From CAVXTT01 sp963764685 (GTDB lineage Bacteria; Bacteroidota; Ignavibacteria; Ignavibacteriales; Ignavibacteriaceae): a DNA stretch of 64,000 bases. The notes beneath the pieces are model-generated. The model saw only the letters and a program-made list of their open reading frames with translations, was not told the origin of the DNA and searched no databases. The stretch lies in NCBI GenBank assembly GCA_963764685.1, contig CAVXTT010000020.1, positions 310,001 to 374,000 on the forward strand, given 5' to 3'. Position 1 is the first letter of the stretch. Each line of letters begins with the position of its first letter. Positions 18,964 to 28,279 of the stretch are shown here, one piece after another. The translations under genes and the position numbers were made by a program.

Positions 18964-19463
18964 AAAAGCTCTTTGTCGATATACCCGCATTCAACAGGGC
19001 AGGTGTTTCCGCCGCTAAAATAGAGTGCGAATATATGTTTCACAGAGGAAACACAGGAGTCGTATCAATTATTGAAGCTGCAGAGTTTGCCGTATACTGC
19101 CGGCAGTGCAAGGATGCATTCTGCGTTTCTGCCTGTCCCAAAGAAGCTCTTGAACATCAGGATGACGGTACAATAAAAAGATATAATATGAGGTGTGTGG
19201 GTTGTAAAAGCTGTACGCTTGCCTGTCCTTTCGGAACTATTTATCCTGAGGTAATGAGCTATATAACCTCCAAATGCAATTACTGTTTAAACCAGCTTGA
19301 GGTACATCCGGATTATATCCCTGCCTGTGTTAAATCCTCACCGGACGGAGCACTTAAGATGATGGAAATTAAAGAAGAGGATCATAAGAAGAATATCTTT
19401 TTTGTCGGGGAGCATCTCGCAGTAAAAAATAATAACTGGTTATCAAGGGAGGGTTTAAAATGA
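18954..19463 (+). CDS. Polyferredoxin-like 4Fe-4S electron-transfer subunit (HycB/CooF-like)
   Basis: The 169-residue protein has cysteine motifs for three to four [4Fe-4S] clusters: CRQCKDAFCVSACP, CVGCKSCTLACPFG, then CNYCLNQ paired with a later PACVKSSP. This is the HycB/HydN/CooF fold that feeds electrons into group 4 hydrogenases and molybdoenzymes. It overlaps both neighbours (ATG inside the previous gene, stop overlapping the NuoH-like start), so strict co-translation is expected. It probably bridges the diaphorase pair to the NuoB-like small subunit. Confidence 0.88.
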   Translation: MGLKKLFVDIPAFNRAGVSAAKIECEYMFHRGNTGVVSIIEAAEFAVYCRQCKDAFCVSACPKEALEHQDDGTIKRYNMRCVGCKSCTLACPFGTIYPEVMSYITSKCNYCLNQLEVHPDYIPACVKSSPDGALKMMEIKEEDHKKNIFFVGEHLAVKNNNWLSREGLK

Positions 19464-20389
19464 ATCCCGAATTGTTTTTCTATCTTCTTATTTTCCCCGG
19501 TCTGCTGTTTACTGCTGTGCTTGGGTTGACTGCCGGTTGGATCGACAGAAAAGTTTCTGCCCGTTTCCAGTACAGGGTGGGACCCCCGTTCCTTCAGAAC
19601 TTTAACGACTTTCTTAAGCTCCTGGGGAAAGAGACACTCCTGGTAAAAGATGGGATAATTACTCTCTTTATACTTGCACCGATAATTTCTTTCGGTATTA
19701 CTGTTCTTGTATCTGCAATGATTGGTACGCCTATGTTTTTCGGTGTCGGTTTTGGTGGTGATATAATTGTAATAATGTATATGCTGATGATCTTTTCGGT
19801 GATGATAATCCTGGGCGGTTCCTCAACCGGAAATGTATATTCAAGTTTAGGGGCAGGGAGAGAAATCAAACTTCTTCTTGCCGATGAGCTTGCATTTATA
19901 CTTGTTTTGTTTGTTCCAATAATAAAATCAGGATATACACTTACACTTACAGGGATACTTGAATACCAGCATGTGAATGGAATGATGATCAGTTCGGCTT
20001 CAGGAATTATTGCTTTTATAATAGGGCTCCTTTGTATTCAGGCAAAGATGACCCTGCCGCCGTTCCATATACCGGAGGCAGAAACGGAAATAGTTGAAGG
20101 ACCCTTTATGGAGTACAGTGGTCCGCCTCTGGCATTCTGGAAGCTAAATCATTTTATGCTTTATGTAGTATTTCCTTTCCTTTTAATTCTTCTGTTTTGG
20201 GGAGGATTCAATTTCACAGGAGTGGAAATATTATGGAGTATTCTGAAGTACTTACTCATAGTTGTTCTGATGATAATAATTAAGAATACGAATCCGAGGA
20301 TCAGAATTGACACAGCAATAAAATTTTTCTGGAAATATGCAGCGCCCCTTGCGGGTGCGGCTGCAGTGCTTGCAGTATTCGGATATTGA
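19460..20389 (+). CDS. Membrane subunit of group 4 hydrogenase, NuoH/MbhM-like
   Basis: The 309-residue protein, with about eight membrane helices, is of the NuoH/HycD/EchB/MbhM family. This subunit anchors the hydrogenase core to the membrane and forms part of the ion path. Landmarks are YRVGPPFLQNFNDFLKL near the N-terminus, GREIKLLLADELAF, and the loop PFHIPEAETEIVEGPFMEYSGPPLAF. The acidic EAETE residues are those conserved at the E-channel of complex I. It overlaps the preceding gene by four bases and is followed by the small subunit. Confidence 0.93.
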   Translation: MNPELFFYLLIFPGLLFTAVLGLTAGWIDRKVSARFQYRVGPPFLQNFNDFLKLLGKETLLVKDGIITLFILAPIISFGITVLVSAMIGTPMFFGVGFGGDIIVIMYMLMIFSVMIILGGSSTGNVYSSLGAGREIKLLLADELAFILVLFVPIIKSGYTLTLTGILEYQHVNGMMISSASGIIAFIIGLLCIQAKMTLPPFHIPEAETEIVEGPFMEYSGPPLAFWKLNHFMLYVVFPFLLILLFWGGFNFTGVEILWSILKYLLIVVLMIIIKNTNPRIRIDTAIKFFWKYAAPLAGAAAVLAVFGY

Positions 20390-20414
20390 TTTTGAAATTA
20401 AACAAGGAAACAAG

Positions 20415-20834
20415 ATGAGCTGGTATAATAAACGGCTGGCAAAATCGATCTGGGTCTTCCACGTCAGCGCTTCTCCCTGCAATAACTGCGACATCGAAAT
20501 ACTCGACCTGCTTACTCCTAAATATGATATCGAACGGTTTGGAATAAAGCTGGTCGGTTCTGTTCGCCATGCAGATGTATTGCTTGTAAGCGGCGTATTC
20601 AATGAAAAAGTAGCACCAAGAGTAAAACAGATCTATGATCAGGCGCCAAAGCCGTTGTTTTGTGTGGGATTTGGTACCTGTCCTGCATCCGGATGCTGCT
20701 TTAAGAAAAGCTACAATGTCGTAGAAAGAAGGGAGGATATAATTCCTTTTGATATGTACATCCCTGGATGTCCTCCAAAGCCGGAAGCTATGATCGAAGG
20801 GGTCGCAAAACTGGTGGAGGTGCTGAATGGATAA
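20415..20834 (+). CDS. Group 4 [NiFe] hydrogenase small subunit, NuoB-like
   Basis: This 139-residue protein is homologous to NuoB, EchC and MbhJ, which carry the proximal [4Fe-4S] cluster next to the NiFe site. Ligands are Cys22 and Cys25 (SPCNNCD), Cys89 (FGTCP) and Cys119 (IPGCPPKP). There is a single CxxC pair as in group 4 enzymes. The ATG at 20415 with an AAGGAAA site is preferred over upstream in-frame codons because similarity starts at WYNKRLAKSIWVFH. It sits between the NuoH-like and NuoC-like genes and overlaps the latter by eight bases. Confidence 0.93.
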   Translation: MSWYNKRLAKSIWVFHVSASPCNNCDIEILDLLTPKYDIERFGIKLVGSVRHADVLLVSGVFNEKVAPRVKQIYDQAPKPLFCVGFGTCPASGCCFKKSYNVVERREDIIPFDMYIPGCPPKPEAMIEGVAKLVEVLNG

Positions 20835-21261
20835 TTATCTTGAGTTCATCAATATAATGGGGGATAAAACATCTAATCTGGTTGTAAAACCAAAGCGGCT
20901 TTATTTTGATGTTGATAATAAAGATATACTTGAAATAGCCGGTTACCTTTTCAATAAACTCGGCTGCCGTCTCTCTACAGCTACCGGCCAGGAAAATTAT
21001 GACAGTATTGAAGTCCTTTATCATTTCTCGCACGATGCGACAGGCAGTTACTATTGTCCCCGTGTATTGATGAAAGATAAAAACAAGCCGAGAATGAAAT
21101 CCATTACACCTGTCGTTAAGGGTGCGGAATGGATCGAAAAGGAGATGGCGGAAATGCTCGGGATTACTTTTGAGGGACATCCTGACCCGGGACCATTGCT
21201 TACCGGAAATAACCCGCGGAATCTGAAGACACCATTAAGACACAGGAGGAACAATGGATAA
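20827..21261 (+). CDS. NuoC-like hydrogenase subunit (MbhK/HycE N-terminal type)
   Basis: The 144-residue protein corresponds to the NuoC / 30-kDa domain that in other systems is fused to the large subunit (HycE) or separate (MbhK, EchD). The C-terminal KGAEWIEKEMAEMLGITFEGHPD carries the family signature (E(R/K)E..D(L/M)(F/L)GI.F.GHPD). It links the small and large catalytic subunits and has no cofactor itself. Start and stop overlap the adjacent genes by eight bases. Confidence 0.9.
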   Translation: MDNYLEFINIMGDKTSNLVVKPKRLYFDVDNKDILEIAGYLFNKLGCRLSTATGQENYDSIEVLYHFSHDATGSYYCPRVLMKDKNKPRMKSITPVVKGAEWIEKEMAEMLGITFEGHPDPGPLLTGNNPRNLKTPLRHRRNNG

Positions 21262-22423
21262 AAATGTTATACCGGTAGGTCCATTCCATCCGCTGCTTGA
21301 GGAAGCAGAATATTTTACTCTTCAGGTGGACGGGGAGAAAGTAGTTGATATAGATCTGGAGATCGGATGGATGCACAGGGGACATGAGTTTATTTCTGAG
21401 GGTAATACTTTTACTCAGTCCATTTACCTCGTGGAAAGGATATGCGGTATTTGCTCCACGTCCCACCCGCTGGCATTTGTACACGCCGTCGAGGATGTGG
21501 ACAATATCGAGATACCTCTGAGAGCAAGATATATCAGAACTTTTATCGGAGAGCTTGAAAGAATACACAGTCATCTATTATGGCTGGGACTTGCAGGTCA
21601 CTTTATTGGTTACGATACTCTATGGATGTGGGCATGGAAATACAGGGAGCCGGTGCTTCAGATGTTTGAAATTATTTCCGGGAACAGGAATCATTACGGT
21701 ATAATGAGGGTCGGCGGTGTAGCTAAGGATATTGTGCCGGAGCAAATAAAAGCACTGCATCCCATACTGGACGGTATAGAGAAAAAAATGGAAATGATAG
21801 CCAAGGCTGCTAAAGATGACCCGGTGCTGAAATCAAGGCTTAAAGGCGTTGGCGTATTGAGCAGGCAGGACGCAATTAATTACTGTGCTGTTGGTCCTAC
21901 TGCAAGAGCATCCGGTATTAAAACCGATGTTAGAAAGGATGAACCGACGGATGCATATGATCTTGTTGATTTCAACATAATAGTTACTGAAAACGGTGAT
22001 GTTTATGATAAGCTGGTGATAAGAGTGCTGGAGACATTTGAATCAATCAAGATCTGCAGGCAATGCCTTGAGCGACTCTCATCAATCAACGGGGATATAA
22101 TGAACAAGGTTAAGGAAATTTCTCCTGGTGAAGGAATAGGAAGATACGAAGCACCGAGAGGTGAAGTATTCCATTATGTGAGATCCGATGGAACGAACAG
22201 ACCGGTAAGACATAAAGTAAGGGCTCCCAGCTATGTGAACATCCCGACATTCAAAGCTTCCTGCAAGGGGATTCCGGTAGCCGATGCACTTATAACGCTG
22301 GCGGCTGTTGATCCCTGTTATTGCTGCACAGAGAGGTCTATAAAGATAAATAATAACAAGACTAATATAGATTTGCTTAAAGCCTCGAAAGAGAAAACAG
22401 ATCTGATAAGGAGAAGCATATGA
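21254..22423 (+). CDS. Group 4 [NiFe] hydrogenase large (catalytic) subunit, NuoD-like
   Basis: This 389-residue catalytic subunit belongs to the NuoD/EchE/MbhL/HycE family. Unlike NuoD it keeps both nickel-binding pairs: Cys64/Cys67 in ERICGICSTSH and Cys355/Cys358 in DPCYCCTER. It is therefore a real hydrogenase rather than a quinone-linked complex I. After Arg361 of CTER there is a 28-residue tail rich in Lys and Asn. In HycE the maturation protease cuts right after the Arg of DPCYSCTDR, so removal of this tail by the protease gene at 28904 is likely. The gene is embedded in the core NuoH-B-C-D order and followed by the antiporter module. The exact subgroup of group 4 cannot be fixed by eye. 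Confidence 0.95.
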   Translation: MDKNVIPVGPFHPLLEEAEYFTLQVDGEKVVDIDLEIGWMHRGHEFISEGNTFTQSIYLVERICGICSTSHPLAFVHAVEDVDNIEIPLRARYIRTFIGELERIHSHLLWLGLAGHFIGYDTLWMWAWKYREPVLQMFEIISGNRNHYGIMRVGGVAKDIVPEQIKALHPILDGIEKKMEMIAKAAKDDPVLKSRLKGVGVLSRQDAINYCAVGPTARASGIKTDVRKDEPTDAYDLVDFNIIVTENGDVYDKLVIRVLETFESIKICRQCLERLSSINGDIMNKVKEISPGEGIGRYEAPRGEVFHYVRSDGTNRPVRHKVRAPSYVNIPTFKASCKGIPVADALITLAAVDPCYCCTERSIKINNNKTNIDLLKASKEKTDLIRRSI

Positions 22424-24238
22424 TTGAAAATAAACTGCTCCTGCTCGTTTTAGTTCCGCTGGCGGCTGCACTGCTGAATCTGTTTATGCCTGTTCTGATC
22501 AGAAAAATCATAGCTATGGGTGTCTTGATTTATACAATGATAATTGTTTATCTGATTTATGGCGCGGCTCCGCCTGTAATAACTCTATTCGGTGAAGTTA
22601 TCTTTTCGATCGACAGGCTTGGAATGCTAATGCTATTATTTATTCAACTGCTTGGAATAATAATACTCCTGTTCTCATTGAAGGGTGTTGAAAAGGACAT
22701 AGAGAAAAACTTCTTTTTCCTTTATCCACTTACAATTGCTTCTTGCAACGGTGTTATATTAAGTGCTCATGCCTTCGCATTCCTGTTATTCTGGGGTCTA
22801 TCGGGATTGACCCTTTACCTTTATGGGACACTTGGAAAGGGGCCCGATGCACCTCAGGCTGCAAAAAAGACTTTTATAATTGTCGGCGGCAGTGATGCAT
22901 TTCTAATACTCGGTTTTGTACTTAATGTGGATCAAATCTCCCGTCAACGGGTGGTCGTTATTAAGTCCTATGCTTCCGCTTGATGGATTGGCAATGCACC
23001 TTGCATTTATATTTCTAGGCATAGCTGCTTTTGCAAAGGCAGGAGCTTTTCCTCTGCACACGTGGGTGCCGGAATATGCAAAAGAAGCACCTGTTGAAAG
23101 TGCAGCATTTTTGCCTGCCGCGATGGATAAACTTCTTGGAATATTCCTGCTTGCCAAAATGATGACCACATACTTTGCCGTTTATTTCCTAATAAATATG
23201 ATATTTATAACGATAGGTGCGTTAACGGTGATATCAGCTGTAATGATGGCGCTTGTACAGCATAACGGACGGAAGCTGTTGGGTTATCACGCAGTAAGCC
23301 AGGTCGGTTATATGATAATGGGTGTATGCAGCGGAAATCCAGCTGCATTTGCCGGCGGCCTCTTCCATATGATTAATAATGTAATCTATAAATCAAACTT
23401 ATTCCTGACACTGGGTTCTGTGGAGAAGAAAACACGTACAGGTGAGCTTGATTATCTCGGCGGTCTGGGCAAAGTAATGCCGATGACTTTTTTAATGGCT
23501 CTTATTGGTGCATTGTCTATCTCCGGTATACCCCCGTTCAACGGATTCTTTTCCAAGTGGATGATTTACCAGGGATTGCTGCAGAAAACCTCGTCGCTGG
23601 GACACGGATATCAGCTTTGGTTATTGGCATGTATACTGCTGGCTCTTTTCGGAAGTGCATTAACGCTTGCCAGCTTTATGAAATTCCTGCACGCAATATA
23701 TCTGGGAAGGCGTCCTGAAATATTTAACACTATTAAAGAAGCTCCTTTTAACCAATGGCTGGCTGCAGGGATTCTGGCTTATTTATCGGTACTGTTTGGA
23801 GTCTTTGCACTTCAAATTCCATTAAAGGGATTTATATATCCCGTATTGTCTGATCTTAATATGCCCCTGCCTCTGCTTCCCGGGTTCTTTGAGCCCGGAA
23901 TAGTGACAATACTATTCTTCATAGTCTTTTTAATTGGTCTTCTGCTTTATGCCTTCACAAGAAAAGAAAGATATGATAATATATACCTGGGAGGGATGCC
24001 GGCATACTCAAAGTTCAGGATTGCGGGAACAGAATTCTACAATGAGATCAGAAATTTCACCTTTATTAAATCGGTCTATAATGTGGCTGAAAAGAGATAT
24101 CTGGATCTGTATGATTTGACCAAGGGATTAACGTTTAGTTTTTCCAAAGGAATTCAGGCTGCACATCCGGGACAGCTTCAGCTGTATCTCTTATATATAG
24201 TGGTTGGATTCCTGTTAATGCTTTTATTAATAAATTAA
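22420..24238 (+). CDS. NuoL/MrpD-like ion-translocating membrane subunit (one frameshift)
   Basis: The frame breaks near 22912-22916. Removing one base in the GGTTTTGTAC stretch joins two parts into a 605-residue protein with about 14-16 membrane helices of the proton_antipo_M family (NuoL/M/N, MrpA/D, HyfB). Typical segments are AFAKAGAFPLHTWVPEYAKEAPVESAAFLPA and SISGIPPFNGFFSKWM. It holds the lysine- and glutamate-bearing half-channel helices expected of an antiporter-like subunit. It follows the large subunit with a four-base overlap and precedes the MrpB-like fusion. The shift is next to a run of four T, so a base-calling error is plausible. Confidence 0.88.
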
Positions 24239-24253
24239 GATCTTGGAGGTTAT

Positions 24254-25246
24254 ATGCCGGTAGAAACCTGGCTTATCTTCATACTGGTACTGATGATCAT
24301 TGCCTCGATAGCTGCCCTGGAGTTTAATGATGTACTCTCGTCCATTGTATCTGTAGGAGTTGTTGGACTTGGTATATCTATCTCATTTCTTTTGCTGGAG
24401 GCACCTGATCTTGCAATCGTCCAATTCCTGTTCGAAATATTCGCTTTGATTATTCTTCTAAGAGCATTCATTAAAAGAGATTACCACCAGGAAGAACCCT
24501 CTGCTATAAACAGACTGCTGGGAGCTGTTACAATTGTTACGCTGGCTGCAGTACTTTTCTATAGTATACCAATCTTTAAACTTCTCCCGATGTTTGGATA
24601 TCCCTTAATGACAACCTCGGAATATTATTTAAGCAATGCGGCAAAGGAAACAGGTGCTGCAAATTTTGTCAGTTCCATAGTTTTGGATTACAGGGCATAT
24701 GATACTCTGGGAGAAGTAACAGTTCTGTTTACGGCCATACTGGGTACTCTTACAATTATCAGGATAAAAGGACAGACTAAACCCGAGGAAGAAGAACGGG
24801 AAGAAAAAGTCCAGGGAATGACTGTTATTGTTAAAACAGTTACCAGGATAAGCGTTTGGATGATTCTGCTGTATGGTGCTTATATCATCCTTCACGGACA
24901 TCTTACTCCCGGCGGAGGATTTGCTGGAGGTGTTATCCTTGCACTTGCATTCCTTAATGTAATGCTGGCTTACGGGAAGAAATTTACATCGGAATGGCTT
25001 CACATTCATTTTCTTGAAGACATTGAATCATCCAGTGCGGTATTGTTTCTTATAATGGGACTATTAGGAATGTCATTTGGGGGAGCATTCCTGACAAACT
25101 TTCTTACTAAGGGAGAATTATTCAGATTGATTAGTTCCGGTACAATACTTCCTTTAAATATTCTGATAGGTATTAAAGTTGCAATGTCGTTATTTCTTGT
25201 GGTCTGGGCTCTTGCCGGATTGAAAATCGGAAAGGAGGTACAATAA
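24254..25246 (+). CDS. Fused MbhD-MbhE-MbhF/MrpB-like antiporter subunit
   Basis: The 330-residue membrane protein joins three pieces that are separate genes in archaeal Mbh. Residues 1-80 form a DUF4040/MbhD part (EAPDLAIVQFLFEIFALIILL). Residues about 85-178 form an MbhE / MrpA C-terminal part (YDTLGEVTVLFTAILG). Residues about 190-330 form an MnhB/MrpB domain (HGHLTPGGGFAGGVILA). In Mrp antiporters these helices lie near the Na+/H+ route. A strong TTGGAGG site precedes the ATG. It is part of the MrpB-C-D-E-F-G series behind the hydrogenase core. Confidence 0.92.
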   Translation: MPVETWLIFILVLMIIASIAALEFNDVLSSIVSVGVVGLGISISFLLLEAPDLAIVQFLFEIFALIILLRAFIKRDYHQEEPSAINRLLGAVTIVTLAAVLFYSIPIFKLLPMFGYPLMTTSEYYLSNAAKETGAANFVSSIVLDYRAYDTLGEVTVLFTAILGTLTIIRIKGQTKPEEEEREEKVQGMTVIVKTVTRISVWMILLYGAYIILHGHLTPGGGFAGGVILALAFLNVMLAYGKKFTSEWLHIHFLEDIESSSAVLFLIMGLLGMSFGGAFLTNFLTKGELFRLISSGTILPLNILIGIKVAMSLFLVVWALAGLKIGKEVQ

Positions 25247-25584
25247 TGATTATTTATATTCTCTGTTTCATTCTGCTGCTGGTAGGACTATACGGGATCC
25301 TCGTTAAACGCAATATTGTTAAAATAATTGTAGCCCTCGGAATAATGGGATATGCATCCAATCTATTCATTGTACTTTTCGGATACAGAAATTCTTCTAT
25401 CTATCCGATCATCAGTGAAGGAAAAGTACCGGGCCAAATGGTTGATCCTCTTCCACAGGCTCTGGTCCTTACCTCAATTGTAATTGAACTCGGAACCACA
25501 GCCATGCTTGTGGCACTGGCAATACGAATCTTCGATAAATATAAAACTTTTGATATAACAAAGATAAGGAGGCTTTCCGGATGA
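25246..25584 (+). CDS. mrpC: Mrp/Mnh antiporter subunit C, NuoK-like
   Basis: The 112-residue, three-helix protein is of the MrpC/MnhC/NuoK family (MbhG in Thermococcales). The segment DPLPQALVLTSIVIELGTTAMLVALAIRI is diagnostic. The Glu in the membrane helix (VIELG) is the conserved residue of NuoK-type subunits. It overlaps the previous stop by one base and the next start by four bases. It forms the connection between the small helices and the MrpD-type channel in the antiporter part of the enzyme. Confidence 0.93.
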   Translation: MIIYILCFILLLVGLYGILVKRNIVKIIVALGIMGYASNLFIVLFGYRNSSIYPIISEGKVPGQMVDPLPQALVLTSIVIELGTTAMLVALAIRIFDKYKTFDITKIRRLSG

Positions 25585-27062
25585 TACTCCCTTATTATAT
25601 AATTATCCCTCTTATGGCTGCCTTTCTTATCACACTAATCGGAGGCAAAAAAGATAACTGGGCAGTTGTTCTGAGCTTCATTGCTGTTACCGCAGTACTG
25701 GTACTTTCTCTTTATTCCTTTATCACAATGAAGAACGAAACGGTTACATATGAAATGAGTATGTGGAAATTACCATACGGGATTGTTCTCGTCCAGGATG
25801 CCCTTACATCCTTTATGCTTGTAATGGTTAGCATAATTTCATTTACATCATTGATCTTTTCCATTCAGTATATCCGTCATCTCTCAATGGACTGGAAATA
25901 CTACACATTGTTTATGTTTCTCGTTTGCGGGATGAACGGTGTAATAGCCACCGGAGATCTTTTTAATCTTTTTGTATTTATGGAGATATCTCTTTTTTCT
26001 GCTTTTGCATTAGTAGCATATGGTAACAAGGCAGAAGAATACGAAGCTGCATTTAAGTACGCGGTAATGGGTTCTTTATCATCTACATTAATACTGCTGG
26101 GTATTGCAGTGGTTTATAGTGCTACATCCACTCTTACAATGGCTAAGATCGCAGAGGTTCTTCCCACCAAAGATACAATGCTCACTTTTTGGATTGGAGG
26201 AATATTTGCCACCGGCTTCGGATTAAAAGCAGCAATAATGCCTTTCCACGCCTGGCTTCCCGATGCACACTCTTCAGCACCTGCACCTATTTCTTCTATG
26301 CTTTCCGGAGTATTGATTAAAGCGCTTGGTATTTATGTCATTATAAGAATTTTCTATAATGTGCTTGGTGCACCAGAGATCTTTAATAAAATATTCCTGG
26401 TACTTGGGGCTGTGTCAATCATATTAGGTGTCCTGCTTGCAATTGGGCAGTGGGATATGAAAAGACTTCTGGCATATCACAGCATTAGTCAGATCGGTTA
26501 TATTATGCTGGGTATTGGAATAGCGACGCCATTAGGAGTATTGGGTGCCATTTTCCACCTGTTCAATCACGCAATATTCAAGTCGCTCCTTTTCTATAAT
26601 GCAGGAGCAGTTGAAATGGCAATCGGTACGAGGGATCTGAGAAAGATGGGAAGACTTGCAAAGCTGCTTCCGGTAACCGGGGGAACATCAATGATAGCCT
26701 CGCTGTCGATTTCCGGGATACCCCCTTTCAATGGATTTTTCAGCAAGCTGATTATTATAATAGCCGCCGTCGAAGCAGACTTGCCCTGGTATGCATTGCT
26801 GGCAGTAATCGGCAGTATTTTAACCCTTGCCTCTTTTATGAAGGTACAGCGTTATGGGTTTAAAGGAGAAGAAATCCTTCAAACTATCGGAGAGAAGATA
26901 GGGTGGAGAATGAATGCATCAATGATAATTCTTGCAGCTTTATGCCTTATATCGAGTATGATGATAATCCCCGGTATCAGGGAAGTTACACTTGATCCTG
27001 TAGTAAGAGTTATTATAGAAAAACATCAATATATGCAGCTGGTTCTAGGGAGTAAACAATGA
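25581..27062 (+). CDS. mrpD: Mrp/Mnh antiporter subunit D, NuoN/NuoM-like
   Basis: The 493-residue protein has about 14 helices and is a proton/sodium-translocating subunit of the MrpD/MnhD (MbhH) family. Conserved channel elements are FNLFVFMEISLFSAFALVAYG with the key Glu, KAAIMPFHAWLPDAHSSAPAPISSMLSG with a key Lys, AYHSISQIGYIMLG, and SISGIPPFNGFFSKL. It is the second large antiporter-like subunit in the operon, after the one at 22420, so the enzyme may move more than one ion per turnover. It overlaps its neighbours by four bases on each side. Confidence 0.94.
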   Translation: MILPYYIIIPLMAAFLITLIGGKKDNWAVVLSFIAVTAVLVLSLYSFITMKNETVTYEMSMWKLPYGIVLVQDALTSFMLVMVSIISFTSLIFSIQYIRHLSMDWKYYTLFMFLVCGMNGVIATGDLFNLFVFMEISLFSAFALVAYGNKAEEYEAAFKYAVMGSLSSTLILLGIAVVYSATSTLTMAKIAEVLPTKDTMLTFWIGGIFATGFGLKAAIMPFHAWLPDAHSSAPAPISSMLSGVLIKALGIYVIIRIFYNVLGAPEIFNKIFLVLGAVSIILGVLLAIGQWDMKRLLAYHSISQIGYIMLGIGIATPLGVLGAIFHLFNHAIFKSLLFYNAGAVEMAIGTRDLRKMGRLAKLLPVTGGTSMIASLSISGIPPFNGFFSKLIIIIAAVEADLPWYALLAVIGSILTLASFMKVQRYGFKGEEILQTIGEKIGWRMNASMIILAALCLISSMMIIPGIREVTLDPVVRVIIEKHQYMQLVLGSKQ

Positions 27063-27565
27063 CAGTAAAAACAAGAAGCAGGTTTATCGTTTTTGTATTT
27101 GCATTCCTTGTTTGGGTTGCTCTTACAGATATAAAAGATACACAGGAAGTTATCGCAGGGATAATAGTTGCAGCTATTGTCAGTGCATTATCGGGTAAAT
27201 TTCTTATCACAACAAAAAAAAGTAGTAGTCCCTTAAAACGGGTTCTCTACTTCCTTTTTTACATAGCCACCTTTCTATGGGAAATGATCAAAGCCAATCT
27301 TAATGTTGCATACATTGTAATTCATCCTAAACTTCCTATTAAGCCCGGAATAGTAAAGATTAAGACATCCCTCAAAAAAGACTCAGCAATAACGGTGTTG
27401 TCAAACTCAATTACACTCACCCCGGGTACGCTGACAGTTGATACAGATGTTGAAAAAGGAGAATTGTTTATTCACTGGATATCGGTTAAATCAGAGGATG
27501 TCGATGAAGCGACAAATCAAATCAGCTCTGTATTTGAGAAAATCCTGAAGGAGGTATTTGAATGA
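27059..27565 (+). CDS. mrpE: Mrp/Mnh antiporter subunit E
   Basis: The 168-residue protein is of the MrpE/MnhE (MbhA) family. It has two or three N-terminal membrane helices and a cytosolic C-terminal domain with SNSITLTPGTLTVDTD, the family signature, then FIHWISVKSEDVDEA. Its role is structural in the Mrp complex. It overlaps the stop of mrpD and the start of mrpF. Confidence 0.93.
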   Translation: MTVKTRSRFIVFVFAFLVWVALTDIKDTQEVIAGIIVAAIVSALSGKFLITTKKSSSPLKRVLYFLFYIATFLWEMIKANLNVAYIVIHPKLPIKPGIVKIKTSLKKDSAITVLSNSITLTPGTLTVDTDVEKGELFIHWISVKSEDVDEATNQISSVFEKILKEVFE

Positions 27566-27900
27566 AAATCATCAGATGGCTAATCGGTTTAATTCTGCTT
27601 GCCCTCTTTTTCTATTTTAATTTCTTCTACTTTGAAGCGGAAATTTATGTTAAGCTGATCAATGTTATACTCCTTGGCTCTGTCCTTGTACTGCTGAGGG
27701 TAATCTTTGGTCCTACACCTGCAGACAGGGTGGTAGCAGTTGATATTCTGGGCGTACTTATAATCGGAATGCTTGCATTATGGGGTCTGCATTATAAGCA
27801 ATCATTTTTCCTTGATATCGGACTAATATGGGCACTGCTTAGTTTCATAGCTACACTTGCATTTGCCAAAACTCTTGAAGGGAGGCAGCTCGATGAATAA
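27562..27900 (+). CDS. mrpF: Mrp/Mnh antiporter subunit F
   Basis: The 112-residue protein has three helices and is of the MrpF/MnhF (MbhB) family, seen in RVIFGPTPADRVVAVDILG and the FLDIGLIWALLSFIATLAFAK helix. An AAGGAGG site precedes the ATG. It is translationally coupled to mrpE before it and mrpG after it. Confidence 0.92.
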   Translation: MKIIRWLIGLILLALFFYFNFFYFEAEIYVKLINVILLGSVLVLLRVIFGPTPADRVVAVDILGVLIIGMLALWGLHYKQSFFLDIGLIWALLSFIATLAFAKTLEGRQLDE

Positions 27901-28252
27901 TTTCATTGGTATGACACTTATTTATATCGGAATTATTTTTGGTTTCCTGGGTGTACTTGGGCTGGTAAGACTTCCCGATATTTATAACCGTCTTCAGGCA
28001 GCCACAAAATCTGTAACATTCGGATCTGCGGGAATACTTCTTGGTGTATTGTTTATTGAGGGCTTTACTGACTTTGGATTCAAAGCAATACTGGGAATAA
28101 TATTCATTTTTCTTTCTTCACCAACGGCTGCTCACGTAATTGCAAGAGCGGCGCACAGAAGCGGGATTAGTCTCTGCAAAGAGACTATCGTGGATAAATA
28201 CGAAGAGGCAAATGAGTTAAGGAATGAGCCGCAAAAGGAGTTTGCAGAATAA
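27893..28252 (+). CDS. mrpG: Mrp/Mnh antiporter subunit G
   Basis: The 119-residue protein has three helices and is of the MrpG/MnhG (MbhC) family, with GVLGLVRLPDIYNRLQAATKSVTFG and SSPTAAHVIARAAHRSGI. The ATG at 27893, behind a GGGAGG site and overlapping the mrpF stop, is preferred over an upstream in-frame ATG at 27857. The C-terminal tail is charged. It completes the antiporter module. Confidence 0.92.
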   Translation: MNNFIGMTLIYIGIIFGFLGVLGLVRLPDIYNRLQAATKSVTFGSAGILLGVLFIEGFTDFGFKAILGIIFIFLSSPTAAHVIARAAHRSGISLCKETIVDKYEEANELRNEPQKEFAE

Positions 28253-28279
28253 ATTAAATATTTTTAACGGAGTCGTTTT

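Noticed and set aside
21254..22423. Complex I NuoD subunit
   Set aside because: Both CxxC nickel-binding pairs are present, which NuoD lacks, and hyp genes plus a maturation protease are linked.
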